The notes below the pieces were generated by a model. It was not told the origin of the DNA. It saw only the letters and a list, made by a program, of their open reading frames with translations, and did no database searches. A program made the translations under genes and the position numbers. Below are positions 7,718-16,563 of a stretch of DNA of 64,000 bases, piece after piece (within the stretch, counting starts at the first letter, position 1; every line of letters starts with the position of its first letter). Origin of the DNA: Alphaproteobacteria bacterium (lineage in GTDB: Bacteria; Pseudomonadota; Alphaproteobacteria; Rhizobiales; Rhizobiaceae); NCBI GenBank assembly GCA_024280375.1, contig JAJRQF010000060.1, positions 1 through 64,000 of the forward strand. The letters run 5' to 3'.

Positions 7718-8956
7718 ATGAGCGCAATGGATCTTGGCATCAGCGAACGGGTAAGCGAGCTGCGTGAGAAAATATCAACCATGATAGCCGAAGATATTCG
7801 ACCGCTTGATGAGGAATTTCTGGCCGAGGTGAATGTGGGTGATCGCTGGACTTACACAGCACGACAAACTGAAATTCTGGAAGGGTTGAAAGCCAAGGCC
7901 AAAGAGCGCGGATTGTGGAATTTCTGGTTGACTGATTCAGATCGTGGATACGGGTTGACGACCGTAGAATATGCCTATCTTGCAGAAGAAATGGGCAAGG
8001 CGCATCTGGGGCCGGAAATATTCAACTGCTCCGCACCTGATACCGGCAATATGGAAGTGCTGGAGCGCTATGGCAGCGAAGAGCAGAAAACCCGCTGGCT
8101 GAAACCGCTACTTAACGGCGAAATTCGTTCGGCCTATTTGATGACAGAACCAGATGTGGCCTCATCTGATGCCACCAATATTGAAATGTCCTGCGTCCGC
8201 GATGGCGACCATTACGTGCTGAACGGCGAAAAATGGTGGTCATCCGGTGCAGGCGATCCGCGCTGTGCGGTCTATATCGTCATGGTGAAAACCGGCGGTG
8301 AAGATGACCAGAAGCACCAGCGCCATTCGATGATTGTTGTGGCGGCTGATAGTCCCGGCATTGAGAAACTGCGCCCGATGATGGTTTACGCGCTTGATGA
8401 CGCACCGCATGGCCATTTGCATTTGAAATTCACCGACGTTCGGGTGCCGGTGGAAGATTTGCTATTGGGCGAAGGCCGTGGCTTTGAAATATCGCAAGGG
8501 CGGCTTGGGCCGGGGCGTATTCACCATTGCATGCGGGCCATCGGGCAGGCTGAAATTGCGCTGGAGTTGATGTGCAAACGCTCGATGCAACGCGAGGCCT
8601 TTGGCAAACCGCTGGCGCAATTGGGTGCGAATTTCGACATTATCGCCACCTGCCGGATGGAAATTGAGCAGGCGCGGCTCTTATGCCTGAAGGCCGCGTG
8701 GATGATGGACAAGGGCGATGCGCGGGCTGCTGCTCCGTGGATTTCGCAGATCAAGGTTGTGGCCCCGCAGGTTGCGCTGAAAGTAACCGATGAGGCGGTG
8801 CAGATGTTTGGTGGTGCCGGTGTTTCACAAGATACCCCGCTTGCCCGCCAATGGATGCATCTTCGCACGCTCAGACTGGCTGACGGGCCGGATGCGGTTC
8901 ACCGCAGACAGGTGGCGCGGGTGGAACTACGAAAGCACACCCAACAAAAGGTTTAA
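7718..8956 (+). CDS. ACAD10/11-like acyl-CoA dehydrogenase
   Basis: This 412-residue flavoprotein carries segments that mark the ACAD10/ACAD11 subgroup: [27 protein letters not shown], and [20 protein letters not shown] followed by an AFGK segment. The C terminus has [17 protein letters not shown] and [10 protein letters not shown]. In that subgroup the dehydrogenase domain works with an APH-like kinase on 4-hydroxyacyl-CoA substrates; here the kinase is a separate gene on the other strand. The start chosen is the ATG at 7718, where family similarity begins, with AGGAA nine bases upstream. Longer in-frame starts upstream look non-coding. Confidence 0.9.
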   Translation: MSAMDLGISERVSELREKISTMIAEDIRPLDEEFLAEVNVGDRWTYTARQTEILEGLKAKAKERGLWNFWLTDSDRGYGLTTVEYAYLAEEMGKAHLGPEIFNCSAPDTGNMEVLERYGSEEQKTRWLKPLLNGEIRSAYLMTEPDVASSDATNIEMSCVRDGDHYVLNGEKWWSSGAGDPRCAVYIVMVKTGGEDDQKHQRHSMIVVAADSPGIEKLRPMMVYALDDAPHGHLHLKFTDVRVPVEDLLLGEGRGFEISQGRLGPGRIHHCMRAIGQAEIALELMCKRSMQREAFGKPLAQLGANFDIIATCRMEIEQARLLCLKAAWMMDKGDARAAAPWISQIKVVAPQVALKVTDEAVQMFGGAGVSQDTPLARQWMHLRTLRLADGPDAVHRRQVARVELRKHTQQKV

Positions 8957-8962
8957 CCAGTC

Positions 8963-8990
8963 GAGTTGACTGTTTATCAACAGCCAACTC
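8963..8990 (+). terminator. Possible hairpin after the ACAD10/11-like gene
   Basis: GAGTTG and CTG pair with CAG and CAACTC around an eight-base loop just after the stop codon. There is no run of T after it, so an intrinsic terminator is uncertain; it could be an mRNA-end hairpin between this gene and the next transporter. Confidence 0.3.
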
Positions 8991-9015
8991 CTCTGGCAAA
9001 TTTCAAAGCTAATTA

Positions 9016-9918
9016 ATGCCCCTATGGATTCCCATTACCATTGCTGCTGCCTTTTTGCAGAACCTGCGATCAGTATTGCAGAAATCAATCAAAGGCAGGC
9101 TTTCAACCACCGGCGCGTCCTATGCAAGGTTCATCTACGCCCTGCCATTGGCCGCTCTTTATGTTTGGGCTCTTAACCGATTTGGCGGTTACCAACTCCC
9201 CTCGCCCAACGGGTTGTTTTTGATCTACAGTGCCGATGGCAGCATTTCACAAATTCTATTTACTGTGGTTCTGTTGTGGATGTTTTCGTTTCGAAGCTTT
9301 GCCGTTGGCACCACATTTTCCAAGCTGGAGGTGGTGTTGATCGCAGTCCTGGGGTCGGTATTGCTCGGCGACACATTGGGGCCCTGGGCGATGGTCGCAA
9401 TTGCCATTGGCGCGTTGGGTACGATTGCACTTTCACTTAACCAGACAAAACTGACGATTGGCGGGTTGCTCAAAGGCATGGGTGAAAAAACCACCTGGAT
9501 CGGCCTGCTTTGTGCCGCTCTTCTCGGCGCATCCGTGGTGTTTTTCCGGGGTGCAACACTTACCCTAAACGGCCAGGATTTCATTATGACCGCGGCATAC
9601 ACCTTGTTGGTCGCGCTGATCATGCAGACCTTGATGATGGGGGCTTGGTTTCTGGCATTCGACCGGAATGAACTTTTTCGGGTTTTGAGCGAATGGCGAA
9701 GGGCCGCACCGGTTGGCCTTGTCGGCATGCTCGGCTCGGTCTGCTGGTTTACTGCATTCACCTTGCATAATGCAGCCTATGTTCGCGCGCTCGGGCAGGT
9801 CGAACTGGTGTTCACATTCCTTGCCGGCGCGTTCATTTTCCACGAAAAAACCACCAGGGTTGAATATTTCGGCATTGCGCTGATTGTCCTCGCCGTTATT
9901 CTGATCTTACTTGGATAA
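9016..9918 (+). CDS. EamA/DMT-superfamily transporter
   Basis: A 300-residue, very hydrophobic protein with about ten predicted membrane segments arranged as two EamA repeats, the usual size for drug/metabolite transporters. The end of the second repeat (LGQVELVFTFLAGAFIFHEK) shows the typical charged residue before the last helix. Such proteins export amino acids, purines or other metabolites across the inner membrane; the substrate cannot be predicted. It is the first of three EamA genes within 4 kb and lies 59 bp after the ACAD10/11-like gene. Confidence 0.87.
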   Translation: MPLWIPITIAAAFLQNLRSVLQKSIKGRLSTTGASYARFIYALPLAALYVWALNRFGGYQLPSPNGLFLIYSADGSISQILFTVVLLWMFSFRSFAVGTTFSKLEVVLIAVLGSVLLGDTLGPWAMVAIAIGALGTIALSLNQTKLTIGGLLKGMGEKTTWIGLLCAALLGASVVFFRGATLTLNGQDFIMTAAYTLLVALIMQTLMMGAWFLAFDRNELFRVLSEWRRAAPVGLVGMLGSVCWFTAFTLHNAAYVRALGQVELVFTFLAGAFIFHEKTTRVEYFGIALIVLAVILILLG

Positions 9919-9920
9919 GT

Positions 9921-9932
9921 GCACACGTGTGC
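9921..9932. promoter_or_regulatory. Perfect palindrome between two EamA genes
   Basis: GCACACGTGTGC lies three bases after one transporter stop and 19 bases before the next start. It could be an operator or a small mRNA hairpin; nothing more can be said. Confidence 0.25.
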
Positions 9933-9950
9933 CAATTTAATTGAGACATT

Positions 9951-10841
9951 ATGCAAAAAGAGATCAATAAAACAACGGCGACAATAATTGGTTTCGGAGC
10001 CGTAATGCTTTGGGCATTGCTGGCTCTGCTGACTGAGGCCAGCGGCAAGGTTCCGCCGTTTCAACTGGCTGCCATGAGCTTTGCCATTGGCGGCTCGGCA
10101 GGCGCGCTCACATGGCTATTTCGGCCTCAGGGAATAACTGCGGGCATATCGGCCATGCGCCAAAGCTGGCAGGTCTGGCTGGTTGGGGTTGGCGGGTTGT
10201 TTGGCTATCATTTCATGTATTTTTCAGCCCTGCGCGCTGCTCCCGCAGTTGAGGCCAGCCTGATTGCCTATCTCTGGCCACTGCTGATTGTGGTGTTTTC
10301 TGCATTGCTTCCCAATGAAAAGCTAAAAAGCCATCATGTGTTTGGCGCGGCTCTTGGCTTTGCCGGTGCAGCCCTTATTGTTACCGGCGGCAAAGAGTTC
10401 ACCTTGAAATCCGAATATCTGCCGGGATATGCAATGGCGATTATTGCCGCATTGATATGGTCAAGCTACTCGATCCTTTCGCGCCGGTTTTCCAAGGTTT
10501 CAACCGATGTGGTGACCGGATTTTGCCTGGTAACGGCGGTGCTTGCGGCGGCCTCTCATTTAATGCTGGAGCAAACCGTGTGGCCGGCAAATACAAGCGA
10601 ATGGCTGGCCATTCTTGGACTAGGGCTTGGCCCCGTTGGGCTTGCCTTTTACGTGTGGGATATTGGCGTCAAGCATGGCAATATTCAGATACTTGGGGCG
10701 CTTAGCTATTCAGCCCCACTGCTTTCAACACTGGTGCTAGTGGCGACCGGGTTTGCCACATTCACCTGGGCGATTGGGCTTGCATGCCTGCTCATTACCG
10801 TTGGTGCGGTGATTGCGTCAATGGATATATTGCGAAAATAA
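9951..10841 (+). CDS. EamA/DMT-superfamily transporter (YddG-like)
   Basis: A 296-residue integral membrane protein with about ten hydrophobic helices in two EamA repeats. ALRAAPAVEASLIAYLWPLL in the first repeat and the WDIGVKHGNIQILGALSYSA stretch resemble the YddG group of aromatic amino-acid exporters. That substrate is only a family-based suggestion. It follows the previous EamA gene by 32 bp, so the two may be co-transcribed. Confidence 0.85.
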   Translation: MQKEINKTTATIIGFGAVMLWALLALLTEASGKVPPFQLAAMSFAIGGSAGALTWLFRPQGITAGISAMRQSWQVWLVGVGGLFGYHFMYFSALRAAPAVEASLIAYLWPLLIVVFSALLPNEKLKSHHVFGAALGFAGAALIVTGGKEFTLKSEYLPGYAMAIIAALIWSSYSILSRRFSKVSTDVVTGFCLVTAVLAAASHLMLEQTVWPANTSEWLAILGLGLGPVGLAFYVWDIGVKHGNIQILGALSYSAPLLSTLVLVATGFATFTWAIGLACLLITVGAVIASMDILRK

Positions 10842-10871
10842 ACAACCTGAATAAAAATTGGATTCAGCACT

Positions 10872-11020
10872 AGAGCACGTCCGTCTTTGACGGAATCGCT
10901 CCAAAACTTTCGCTCCCGGCCATTTGGTGCTACGCACCAGCCTTCGCGGGAGCGATGCATCCGCATCGGGCTGCTCTTCGCAGCCTGACCGCTTCCATGT
11001 AAACATGACGCAGTCTAATG
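10872..11020. repeat. Family B composite palindromic element, copy B2
   Basis: The element contains GACGGAATCGCTC, then TTTCGCTCCCGGCCATT, several short GC-rich hairpins (GGTGC-GCACC, GCTGC-GCAGC) and the end CCTGACCGCTTCCATGTAAA...GCAGTCTAAT. The beginning and the end match copy B3 at 31499-31716. Its right end contains the TAG stop codon of the minus-strand binding-protein gene (11015-11017). Confidence 0.65.
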
Positions 11021-11821
11021 CAACATCGAAAACCCGCGCTTTAAGGCGTGCTCGCTGAATGCCTCATGCAACCAATAATCATCCTGCGTCGAGAGAGATA
11101 GATCACCGAGTAACAGGTTTTCACGGCAAGACTTCAACGATGGATCTCGAAATGTTTCAACCAAGGCATTTTGGATTTTTTCAACATCCTTGTCCGACAT
11201 AGAGGCTTTTACCACATAGGGTGGCGCTGGTGCTGAGTAGGTCATTCCAAGAACCCTTAAGCCCTTCATGGCACCGGGTTGATAGCGCTCCAACAGGGCA
11301 AGCGTTACACTGTCAATCGCGGCCACATCTGCTTGTTTTTGTCTGATAAGATCAAGACTGGACGCATGACTGCCGCTGACTTTAATGCTTGCAAAAAATC
11401 GCCCTTCGACCTGACAGGTTGATACCAGATGCCTTAAGGCGCTCATGCCCGAATGGGATTCAGGACCATTGATAACAGCAATTTTTCCAGCCATATCACG
11501 CACATCGCGATAGGGGCAGTCTTCAGCGACAACAATCCGACTGCAATAATTTTCGCCAATGCAACCGGGGGCAAAATAGTGAGGTGTTGCGACCGGTTTT
11601 AGCCAGCCGTTGTAGCGGTTGATCACATCAAACCCACAACACTGGCTGATAAGAAGGTCCGGGCTATCCCATAGATCGCCTATATTTTGCCCGTGGCTCA
11701 ATTGAACTGGCACGTTTAACAAACCGCTATCGCGCATGAATTTTGACAGAACCAACCAAAACGCATCAACATCGCTGCCGATCTGAGGAAAATTATACAT
11801 GGGGAAACTGGCAGTTTTCAT
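11015..11821 (-). CDS. PhnD/SsuA-like substrate-binding domain protein
   Basis: A 268-residue periplasmic-binding-fold protein of the phosphonate/phosphate-type group. Supporting segments are MYNFPQIGSDVDAFW at the N terminus, AVINGPESHSGMSALRHL in the middle and AAIDSVTLALLERY later. No signal peptide or lipobox is visible, so it may be cytoplasmic or depend on an undetected start. The ATG at 11819-11821 is preferred because GGAAAG lies upstream. No ABC permease or ATPase adjoins it. The ligand is unknown. Confidence 0.75.
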   Translation of the reverse strand: MKTASFPMYNFPQIGSDVDAFWLVLSKFMRDSGLLNVPVQLSHGQNIGDLWDSPDLLISQCCGFDVINRYNGWLKPVATPHYFAPGCIGENYCSRIVVAEDCPYRDVRDMAGKIAVINGPESHSGMSALRHLVSTCQVEGRFFASIKVSGSHASSLDLIRQKQADVAAIDSVTLALLERYQPGAMKGLRVLGMTYSAPAPPYVVKASMSDKDVEKIQNALVETFRDPSLKSCRENLLLGDLSLSTQDDYWLHEAFSEHALKRGFSMLH

Positions 11822-12000
11822 TATGGTTCTTTCCACTGCAAATCACATCATTTGAACCTGCAAAATCATACCCTATCCTGCCTGAGTTACAATCTATCAA
11901 TTGAGATAAGTTATACTTTTAACAGCTTGACAATTTGCAGATTGCGGCTTCAAACAAATATTAGTTTTTTTCATCTCCGCTACACAGAATTTATTAAATC

Positions 12001-12876
12001 GTGACCAAATATTTTCCAATTCTATTTGTCCTGCTTTGGTCGACCGGATTTATCGGTGCGCGGATGGGCATGCCCTATGCGGAGCCGTTTTCGTTTTTAA
12101 GCCTGCGATTTGCGCTGGCGATCCTGTTGCTTGGTGGCATTGCGCTGATCGCCCGTGCCCCTTGGCCCGGTTGGAGACTGGCTGCCCACTCAATGGTAGT
12201 CGGCGTGTTTTTACACGGGCTTTATCTGGGTGCGGTGTTCTGGGCTATCGAACATGGATTGCCCGCTGGAATTTCCGCCATGATCGTCGGGTTGCAACCC
12301 ATTTTGGTGGCTGTTCTCGCCTGGCCGTTGATGGGCGAGCGGGTGCAGCCCTGGCAATGGTTTGGCCTGATACTTGGAGCCATGGGGCTGTTGCTGGTTC
12401 TGACACCAAAATTTGAAATCAATGGTCCGGGCATAAATTTTGTCAATATCACGGTCTGCTTACTGGCCATGCTGGGACAGACTGCAGGCACTATTTATCA
12501 AAAGAAATACGCAACCAGCGTACCGCTGCGCACCGGCACACTTTGGCAATATGTTGGTGCCCTTATTCCCTCGCTGCTATATGCACTCAGCTTTGAGACC
12601 TTCACATTTGAATGGAATGGCGAGCTAATCTTTGCGCTTGCATGGTTGGTTTTTGTGCTATCTATTGCCGCAATATTCCTGTTGATGCTGTTGATCCGCG
12701 AGGGCAGCGTATCGAAAGTTTCATCGCTGTTTTATCTGGTGCCGGCATCAACTGCGATAATCGCCTATTTTCTGTTTGGCGAGGCTCTGAGCACTGTTCA
12801 ATTGATTGGCATGGTGATTTGCGCCATTGGTGTTCGCATTACCATGACCAGCAATTCTTCACGGGCAACACGATAA
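12001..12876 (+). CDS. EamA/DMT-superfamily transporter
   Basis: A 291-residue membrane protein with about ten helices, starting at a GTG codon. The opening FPILFVLLWSTGFIGARMGM, with SFLSLRFALA shortly after, is typical of EamA proteins, and two repeats are visible. Probably an exporter of a small metabolite. No Shine-Dalgarno sequence is obvious and the upstream 180 bp are AT-rich. It precedes the Liv-type operon by about 115 bp but has its own character. Confidence 0.85.
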   Translation: MTKYFPILFVLLWSTGFIGARMGMPYAEPFSFLSLRFALAILLLGGIALIARAPWPGWRLAAHSMVVGVFLHGLYLGAVFWAIEHGLPAGISAMIVGLQPILVAVLAWPLMGERVQPWQWFGLILGAMGLLLVLTPKFEINGPGINFVNITVCLLAMLGQTAGTIYQKKYATSVPLRTGTLWQYVGALIPSLLYALSFETFTFEWNGELIFALAWLVFVLSIAAIFLLMLLIREGSVSKVSSLFYLVPASTAIIAYFLFGEALSTVQLIGMVICAIGVRITMTSNSSRATR

Positions 12877-12913
12877 TTTTCCAAGACATGATCCTGAATA
12901 ATTAATTAAAATA

Positions 12914-12992
12914 CCCCTTGGCTAGCCGATGCCGATATGTTTTGCTGTGCGCTAACAACTGGATGGAATACCATCCAAGGGGAGAAATAGAT
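12914..12992 (+). promoter_or_regulatory. Structured leader of the Liv operon with sequestrable RBS
   Basis: Two competing pairings can be read before livH. CCCCTTGG (12914-12921) can pair with CCAAGGGG (12975-12982), which contains the ribosome binding site. A local hairpin GGATGG-AATA-CCATCC (12961-12976) overlaps the second arm by two bases. In the first fold the ribosome site is hidden; in the second it is left open. This resembles a translational switch, but no ligand or protein partner is known. Confidence 0.5.
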
Positions 12993-13868
12993 TTGGATTT
13001 GCTACAACTGTTTATCAGTGGGTTGGCCAATGGTTGCGTTTACGGGCTCATCGCATTGGGTTTCGTGCTGATTTACAAGGCGACTGAAGCAGTGAATTTC
13101 GCCCAGGGCGATTTTATGATGTTTGGTGCTTTTGTAACAATCTGGCTCACCAATTCAGAACATCTTGGCATAAATTTTTGGATAGCCGTACCGATTGCAG
13201 TTATCATTATGGGTACGCTTGGCTATCTGCTGGATATGGTCGTGCTGCGCAGGATGTTTGGCCAACCGCAGATCGCGGTGGTGATTTTAACAATTGCGCT
13301 TGGCTTTATTTTGCGGTTTGCAGCCGGTGCCATATGGGCACACGAACCGCAATCGCTTGAAACGCCTTTTGCCGGCAAGGAAGTGCGGCTTGGCAGCCTG
13401 GTTTTGGGGTTGGAAGAGGTTGCCGTTATTCTGGTAACCGTGTTGCTGACGCTGGCGCTTTATCTGTTTTTTAACCGGGCAAAGCTCGGCATTGCAATGC
13501 AGGCTGCATCACAAAATCAGTTGGCGGCCTATTATATGGGCATTCCGGTAAAGCGCATTCAAAGCCTTGTTTGGGCACTTGGCGGCATGGTTGCCGCGAT
13601 TGCCGGTGTGCTTTTTGCCTCTAAGGGTGCGATTGACCCATCGACCGGGCTTTTGGGTATCAAGGCATTTGCCGCTGCTGTCATCGGCGGATTTGGCAGC
13701 CTGCCCGGCGCATTAATTGGTGGCATTATCATCGGGTTGGTTGAACCTTTTGCGGCATACGGCCTGCCAGCCGGTTATTCGCAGATTGCGCCATACGCAA
13801 TTATGTTGCTGGTGCTGATTTTTCGTCCCGCCGGGCTGTTCGCCCAAATGCAAAAAAAGAAAGTGTGA
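12993..13868 (+). CDS. livH: Branched-chain amino-acid type ABC permease (LivH)
   Basis: A 291-residue inner-membrane permease of the LivH family. The N-terminal LLQLFISGLANGCVYGLIAL and the EAVNFAQGDFMMFGAF segments are diagnostic. A TTG start at 12993 is chosen because AAGGGGAG lies eight bases upstream and the length then fits the family; an in-frame ATG at 12918 would add an atypical stretch. It is the first gene of livH-livM-livG-livF-ligase-binding protein. With an acyl-CoA ligase in the operon, an aromatic or aliphatic acid is as likely a substrate as amino acids. Confidence 0.92.
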   Translation: MDLLQLFISGLANGCVYGLIALGFVLIYKATEAVNFAQGDFMMFGAFVTIWLTNSEHLGINFWIAVPIAVIIMGTLGYLLDMVVLRRMFGQPQIAVVILTIALGFILRFAAGAIWAHEPQSLETPFAGKEVRLGSLVLGLEEVAVILVTVLLTLALYLFFNRAKLGIAMQAASQNQLAAYYMGIPVKRIQSLVWALGGMVAAIAGVLFASKGAIDPSTGLLGIKAFAAAVIGGFGSLPGALIGGIIIGLVEPFAAYGLPAGYSQIAPYAIMLLVLIFRPAGLFAQMQKKKV

Positions 13869-13880
13869 GGCTAAAGAGTT

Positions 13881-14978
13881 ATGCGCTTTGTTTTTAAACG
13901 ATCTTACGACGCTGATATTAATCTGTTCAAACACAAGCCTCAGGCGATGTGGTATCTGGCGCTGCTTGCGCTTGTTGTCGCCCTGCCCTGGATGCTGGAC
14001 GAGTTCTTTTTAGGTGAAGCAACCAATGTGCTGATTTGGGCAATTGCCGGAATGGGGCTAATGTTGCTTGTTGGCCATTCCGGGCAGGCAAGCCTTGGCC
14101 ATGCGGCCTTTATGGCGGTTGGCTGTTATGCCAATGTGATAATGCTGGAACGCGGCGTGCCGTTTATTTTGTCGTTACCCTTGTCGGGCGTAATTGCCGG
14201 GTTTGCCGGTGTCATTGTCGCCCTTCCGGTGCTGCGCCTGCACGGTATTTATCTGGCTATTGCCACCCTTGCGGTTTCCGTTTTGACCGAAGACTTTATC
14301 GTTATCGCTGAACCGTGGACCGGTGGTGTGGTTGGACTTGTTGCGCCGCCAATTGATGTCTTTGGGCTGGAGATTGACCGTTACGGCACGCCAACCGAGT
14401 TTTATTTTCTATGTCTCATTGTAACACTCGTGGTTCTGGCTGGATATCGCAATCTGTTGCGCGCGCCACTCGGCCGGGCCTTTGTGGCCATGCGGGATTC
14501 AGAAATATCTGCACAGGCAATGGGGGTGAATATCCGCCGGACCAAGGCAACAGCGTTTGGCCTTTCCTGTGCTGCGACCGGTCTTGCTGGCGCATTACTT
14601 GGTCATTATGCGGGCGCTTTCAATCACGAAACTTTTAATCTGGTGCTTTCCATTCAACTGCTGCTGATGATCGTAATTGGTGGATTGGGTTCAATACACG
14701 GTGCATTTTTTGGCGCAATGGTCATCGGGCTTCTGCCGCAGTTTATTGCCATTTCGCGTGATGGTATTTCCAGCGCGTTTGGCCTTGGTTCTGTCACCAT
14801 TCCCGGCATCGAAAGTGGTGTATTTGCGCTTATTTTAATCAGCTTTATTTTGTTCGAACCCCTGGGTATTTACGGCCGCTGGGTCAAAATCCGGACCTAT
14901 TTTGAACTCTTCCCGTTCTACCGGAAAGACATGTTCAAACGCCAGAAAAGCTATCTAAAAACGGAGCGTATGCGATGA
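13881..14978 (+). CDS. livM: Branched-chain amino-acid type ABC permease (LivM)
   Basis: A 365-residue inner-membrane permease. It carries the LivM segments VGHSGQASLGHAAFMAVGCY, GIYLAIATLA and GRAFVAMRDSEISAQAMGVN, the last being the EAA-like loop that contacts the ATPases. Its N terminus is about 25 residues longer than many relatives and the C-terminal tail is basic. It starts 12 bases after livH, and its stop overlaps the start of livG by four bases. Confidence 0.93.
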   Translation: MRFVFKRSYDADINLFKHKPQAMWYLALLALVVALPWMLDEFFLGEATNVLIWAIAGMGLMLLVGHSGQASLGHAAFMAVGCYANVIMLERGVPFILSLPLSGVIAGFAGVIVALPVLRLHGIYLAIATLAVSVLTEDFIVIAEPWTGGVVGLVAPPIDVFGLEIDRYGTPTEFYFLCLIVTLVVLAGYRNLLRAPLGRAFVAMRDSEISAQAMGVNIRRTKATAFGLSCAATGLAGALLGHYAGAFNHETFNLVLSIQLLLMIVIGGLGSIHGAFFGAMVIGLLPQFIAISRDGISSAFGLGSVTIPGIESGVFALILISFILFEPLGIYGRWVKIRTYFELFPFYRKDMFKRQKSYLKTERMR

Positions 14979-15757
14979 GCCTGCTTACGCTTGAAAATGT
15001 AACCTTGCGCTTTGGCGGGTTGGTTGCGGTAAACAATGTCTCTTTCCATGTGGGCGAAGGCGAAGTGTTTTCACTGGTCGGACCCAATGGGGCTGGCAAA
15101 TCCACCATATTCAATCTGATTTCGCGATTTTATGATCCAGCCGAGGGCGATATTCGTTTTAAGGAAAATTCGATCCTGAAAATGAACTCCGATCAGGTGC
15201 CCTCACTTGGCATCGCCAGAACATTTCAAAATATCGAATTATTTGAACAGTCGACCGTATTGCAGAACCTGCTGGTCGGTCGCCATCGTCACCGCAAAAC
15301 CGGTCTGATGGCGGAATTGTTTTTTGCCCCTAAAGTGCGCGACGAAGAACGCCGCCACCGCGAAGTGGTCGAAGAGGTGATCGACTTTTTGGAACTGCAG
15401 GCTTACCGCGACAAATATATCGCCGGCCTGCCTTACGGTGTTCGCAAAGTTGTCGAGCTTGCACGGGCGCTCGCATCAGAACCGAAAATCCTGTTGCTCG
15501 ACGAGCCTGCATCCGGCCTTTCGGTCGAAGAAACCCAGGATATGATTTTTTGGGTGGAAGACATCAAAAAGCAAATGGGCATAACCGTGCTTATGGTTGA
15601 ACACGACATGAACCTTGTAGCGGCTGTGTCCGACCGGGTTTTAGCTCTTGCAGACGGCAAAGAACTTGCGATTGGGACTGCCAGTGAGGTTCAATCCCAC
15701 CCGGCTGTAATCGAGGCCTATCTTGGCACCGGCGAAAGGATTGGCGATGACGCATGA
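14975..15757 (+). CDS. livG: ABC transporter ATP-binding protein (LivG)
   Basis: A 260-residue ATPase with Walker A GPNGAGKST, Q-loop region ARTFQNIELFEQ, a degenerate signature region reading AGLPYGVRKVVELARAL, Walker B ILLLDEPASGL and the H-loop VEHDM. The LSGGQ signature is replaced by LPYGVRK, as is common in LivG proteins. It hydrolyses ATP together with LivF to drive uptake. Its ATG overlaps the livM stop. Confidence 0.93.
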   Translation: MSLLTLENVTLRFGGLVAVNNVSFHVGEGEVFSLVGPNGAGKSTIFNLISRFYDPAEGDIRFKENSILKMNSDQVPSLGIARTFQNIELFEQSTVLQNLLVGRHRHRKTGLMAELFFAPKVRDEERRHREVVEEVIDFLELQAYRDKYIAGLPYGVRKVVELARALASEPKILLLDEPASGLSVEETQDMIFWVEDIKKQMGITVLMVEHDMNLVAAVSDRVLALADGKELAIGTASEVQSHPAVIEAYLGTGERIGDDA

Positions 15758-16523
15758 GCCGGTATTAAGGATTGATAATCTTGAGAGCTATTACGGCCCG
15801 ATCATGGCGATCCGGGGTGTCAGCCTTGAGGTGCGTGAAGGCCAGATTGTTACGGTTCTTGGGGCAAATGGTGCCGGTAAAACCACATTGCTGAAAACCA
15901 TTTCCGGTGTAATGGACCCGGCCAAGGGCACAATTTTGCTGAATGGCGAACCCATTCAGGGGCGTGATGCGGATGTGATTGTGCGCCGCGGCATGGTGCA
16001 TGTGCCGGAAGGACGTGAGATTTTCCCGCTGATGAGCGTTGCTGAAAATGTCATGCTTGGGGCCTATGTGCGCAACGACAAAGCAGCCATCGCGCGCGAT
16101 CTCGAAATGGTCCACACTTATTTTCCAATCCTGGCCGAGCGCGGTGACCAGAAAGCGGGAACACTTTCAGGTGGACAGCAACAAATGCTGGCAATTGGCC
16201 GCGGATTAATGGCAGCACCAAAGGTGATGTTACTGGATGAACCAAGCCTGGGCTTATCGCCACTGCTGGTAGAAGAGATTTTCACAATTATCCGGCGCTT
16301 GAACAAAGAGCAAAATGTGACCATGATGCTGGTTGAACAAAATGCGAAAGTTGCGCTCGATGTTGCTGACTATGGCTATGTTATGGAAATTGGCCGTATT
16401 GTAATGGCAGATACGGCAACCGCGCTTGAAAACTCCAAGGACATCCAGTCATTCTATCTGGGTGTGCAAGAGGAAAGCCAGCGGGGGCAGCGCCGTTGGA
16501 AGCAGCGCAAAACATGGCGATAA
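15747..16523 (+). CDS. livF: ABC transporter ATP-binding protein (LivF)
   Basis: A 258-residue ATPase with Walker A GANGAGKTT, signature LSGGQQQMLAIGR, Walker B MLLDEPSLGLSP and H-loop VEQNAKVAL. The C-terminal tail (EESQRGQRRWKQRKTWR) is unusually basic. The ATG at 15747 is preferred over an upstream in-frame start because GAAAGGA precedes it and the domain begins there; it overlaps the livG end by 11 bases. Confidence 0.93.
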   Translation: MTHEPVLRIDNLESYYGPIMAIRGVSLEVREGQIVTVLGANGAGKTTLLKTISGVMDPAKGTILLNGEPIQGRDADVIVRRGMVHVPEGREIFPLMSVAENVMLGAYVRNDKAAIARDLEMVHTYFPILAERGDQKAGTLSGGQQQMLAIGRGLMAAPKVMLLDEPSLGLSPLLVEEIFTIIRRLNKEQNVTMMLVEQNAKVALDVADYGYVMEIGRIVMADTATALENSKDIQSFYLGVQEESQRGQRRWKQRKTWR

Positions 16524-16563
16524 TGGACCATAATAATGACATCGGGCTGGAGGTGGAATACGC

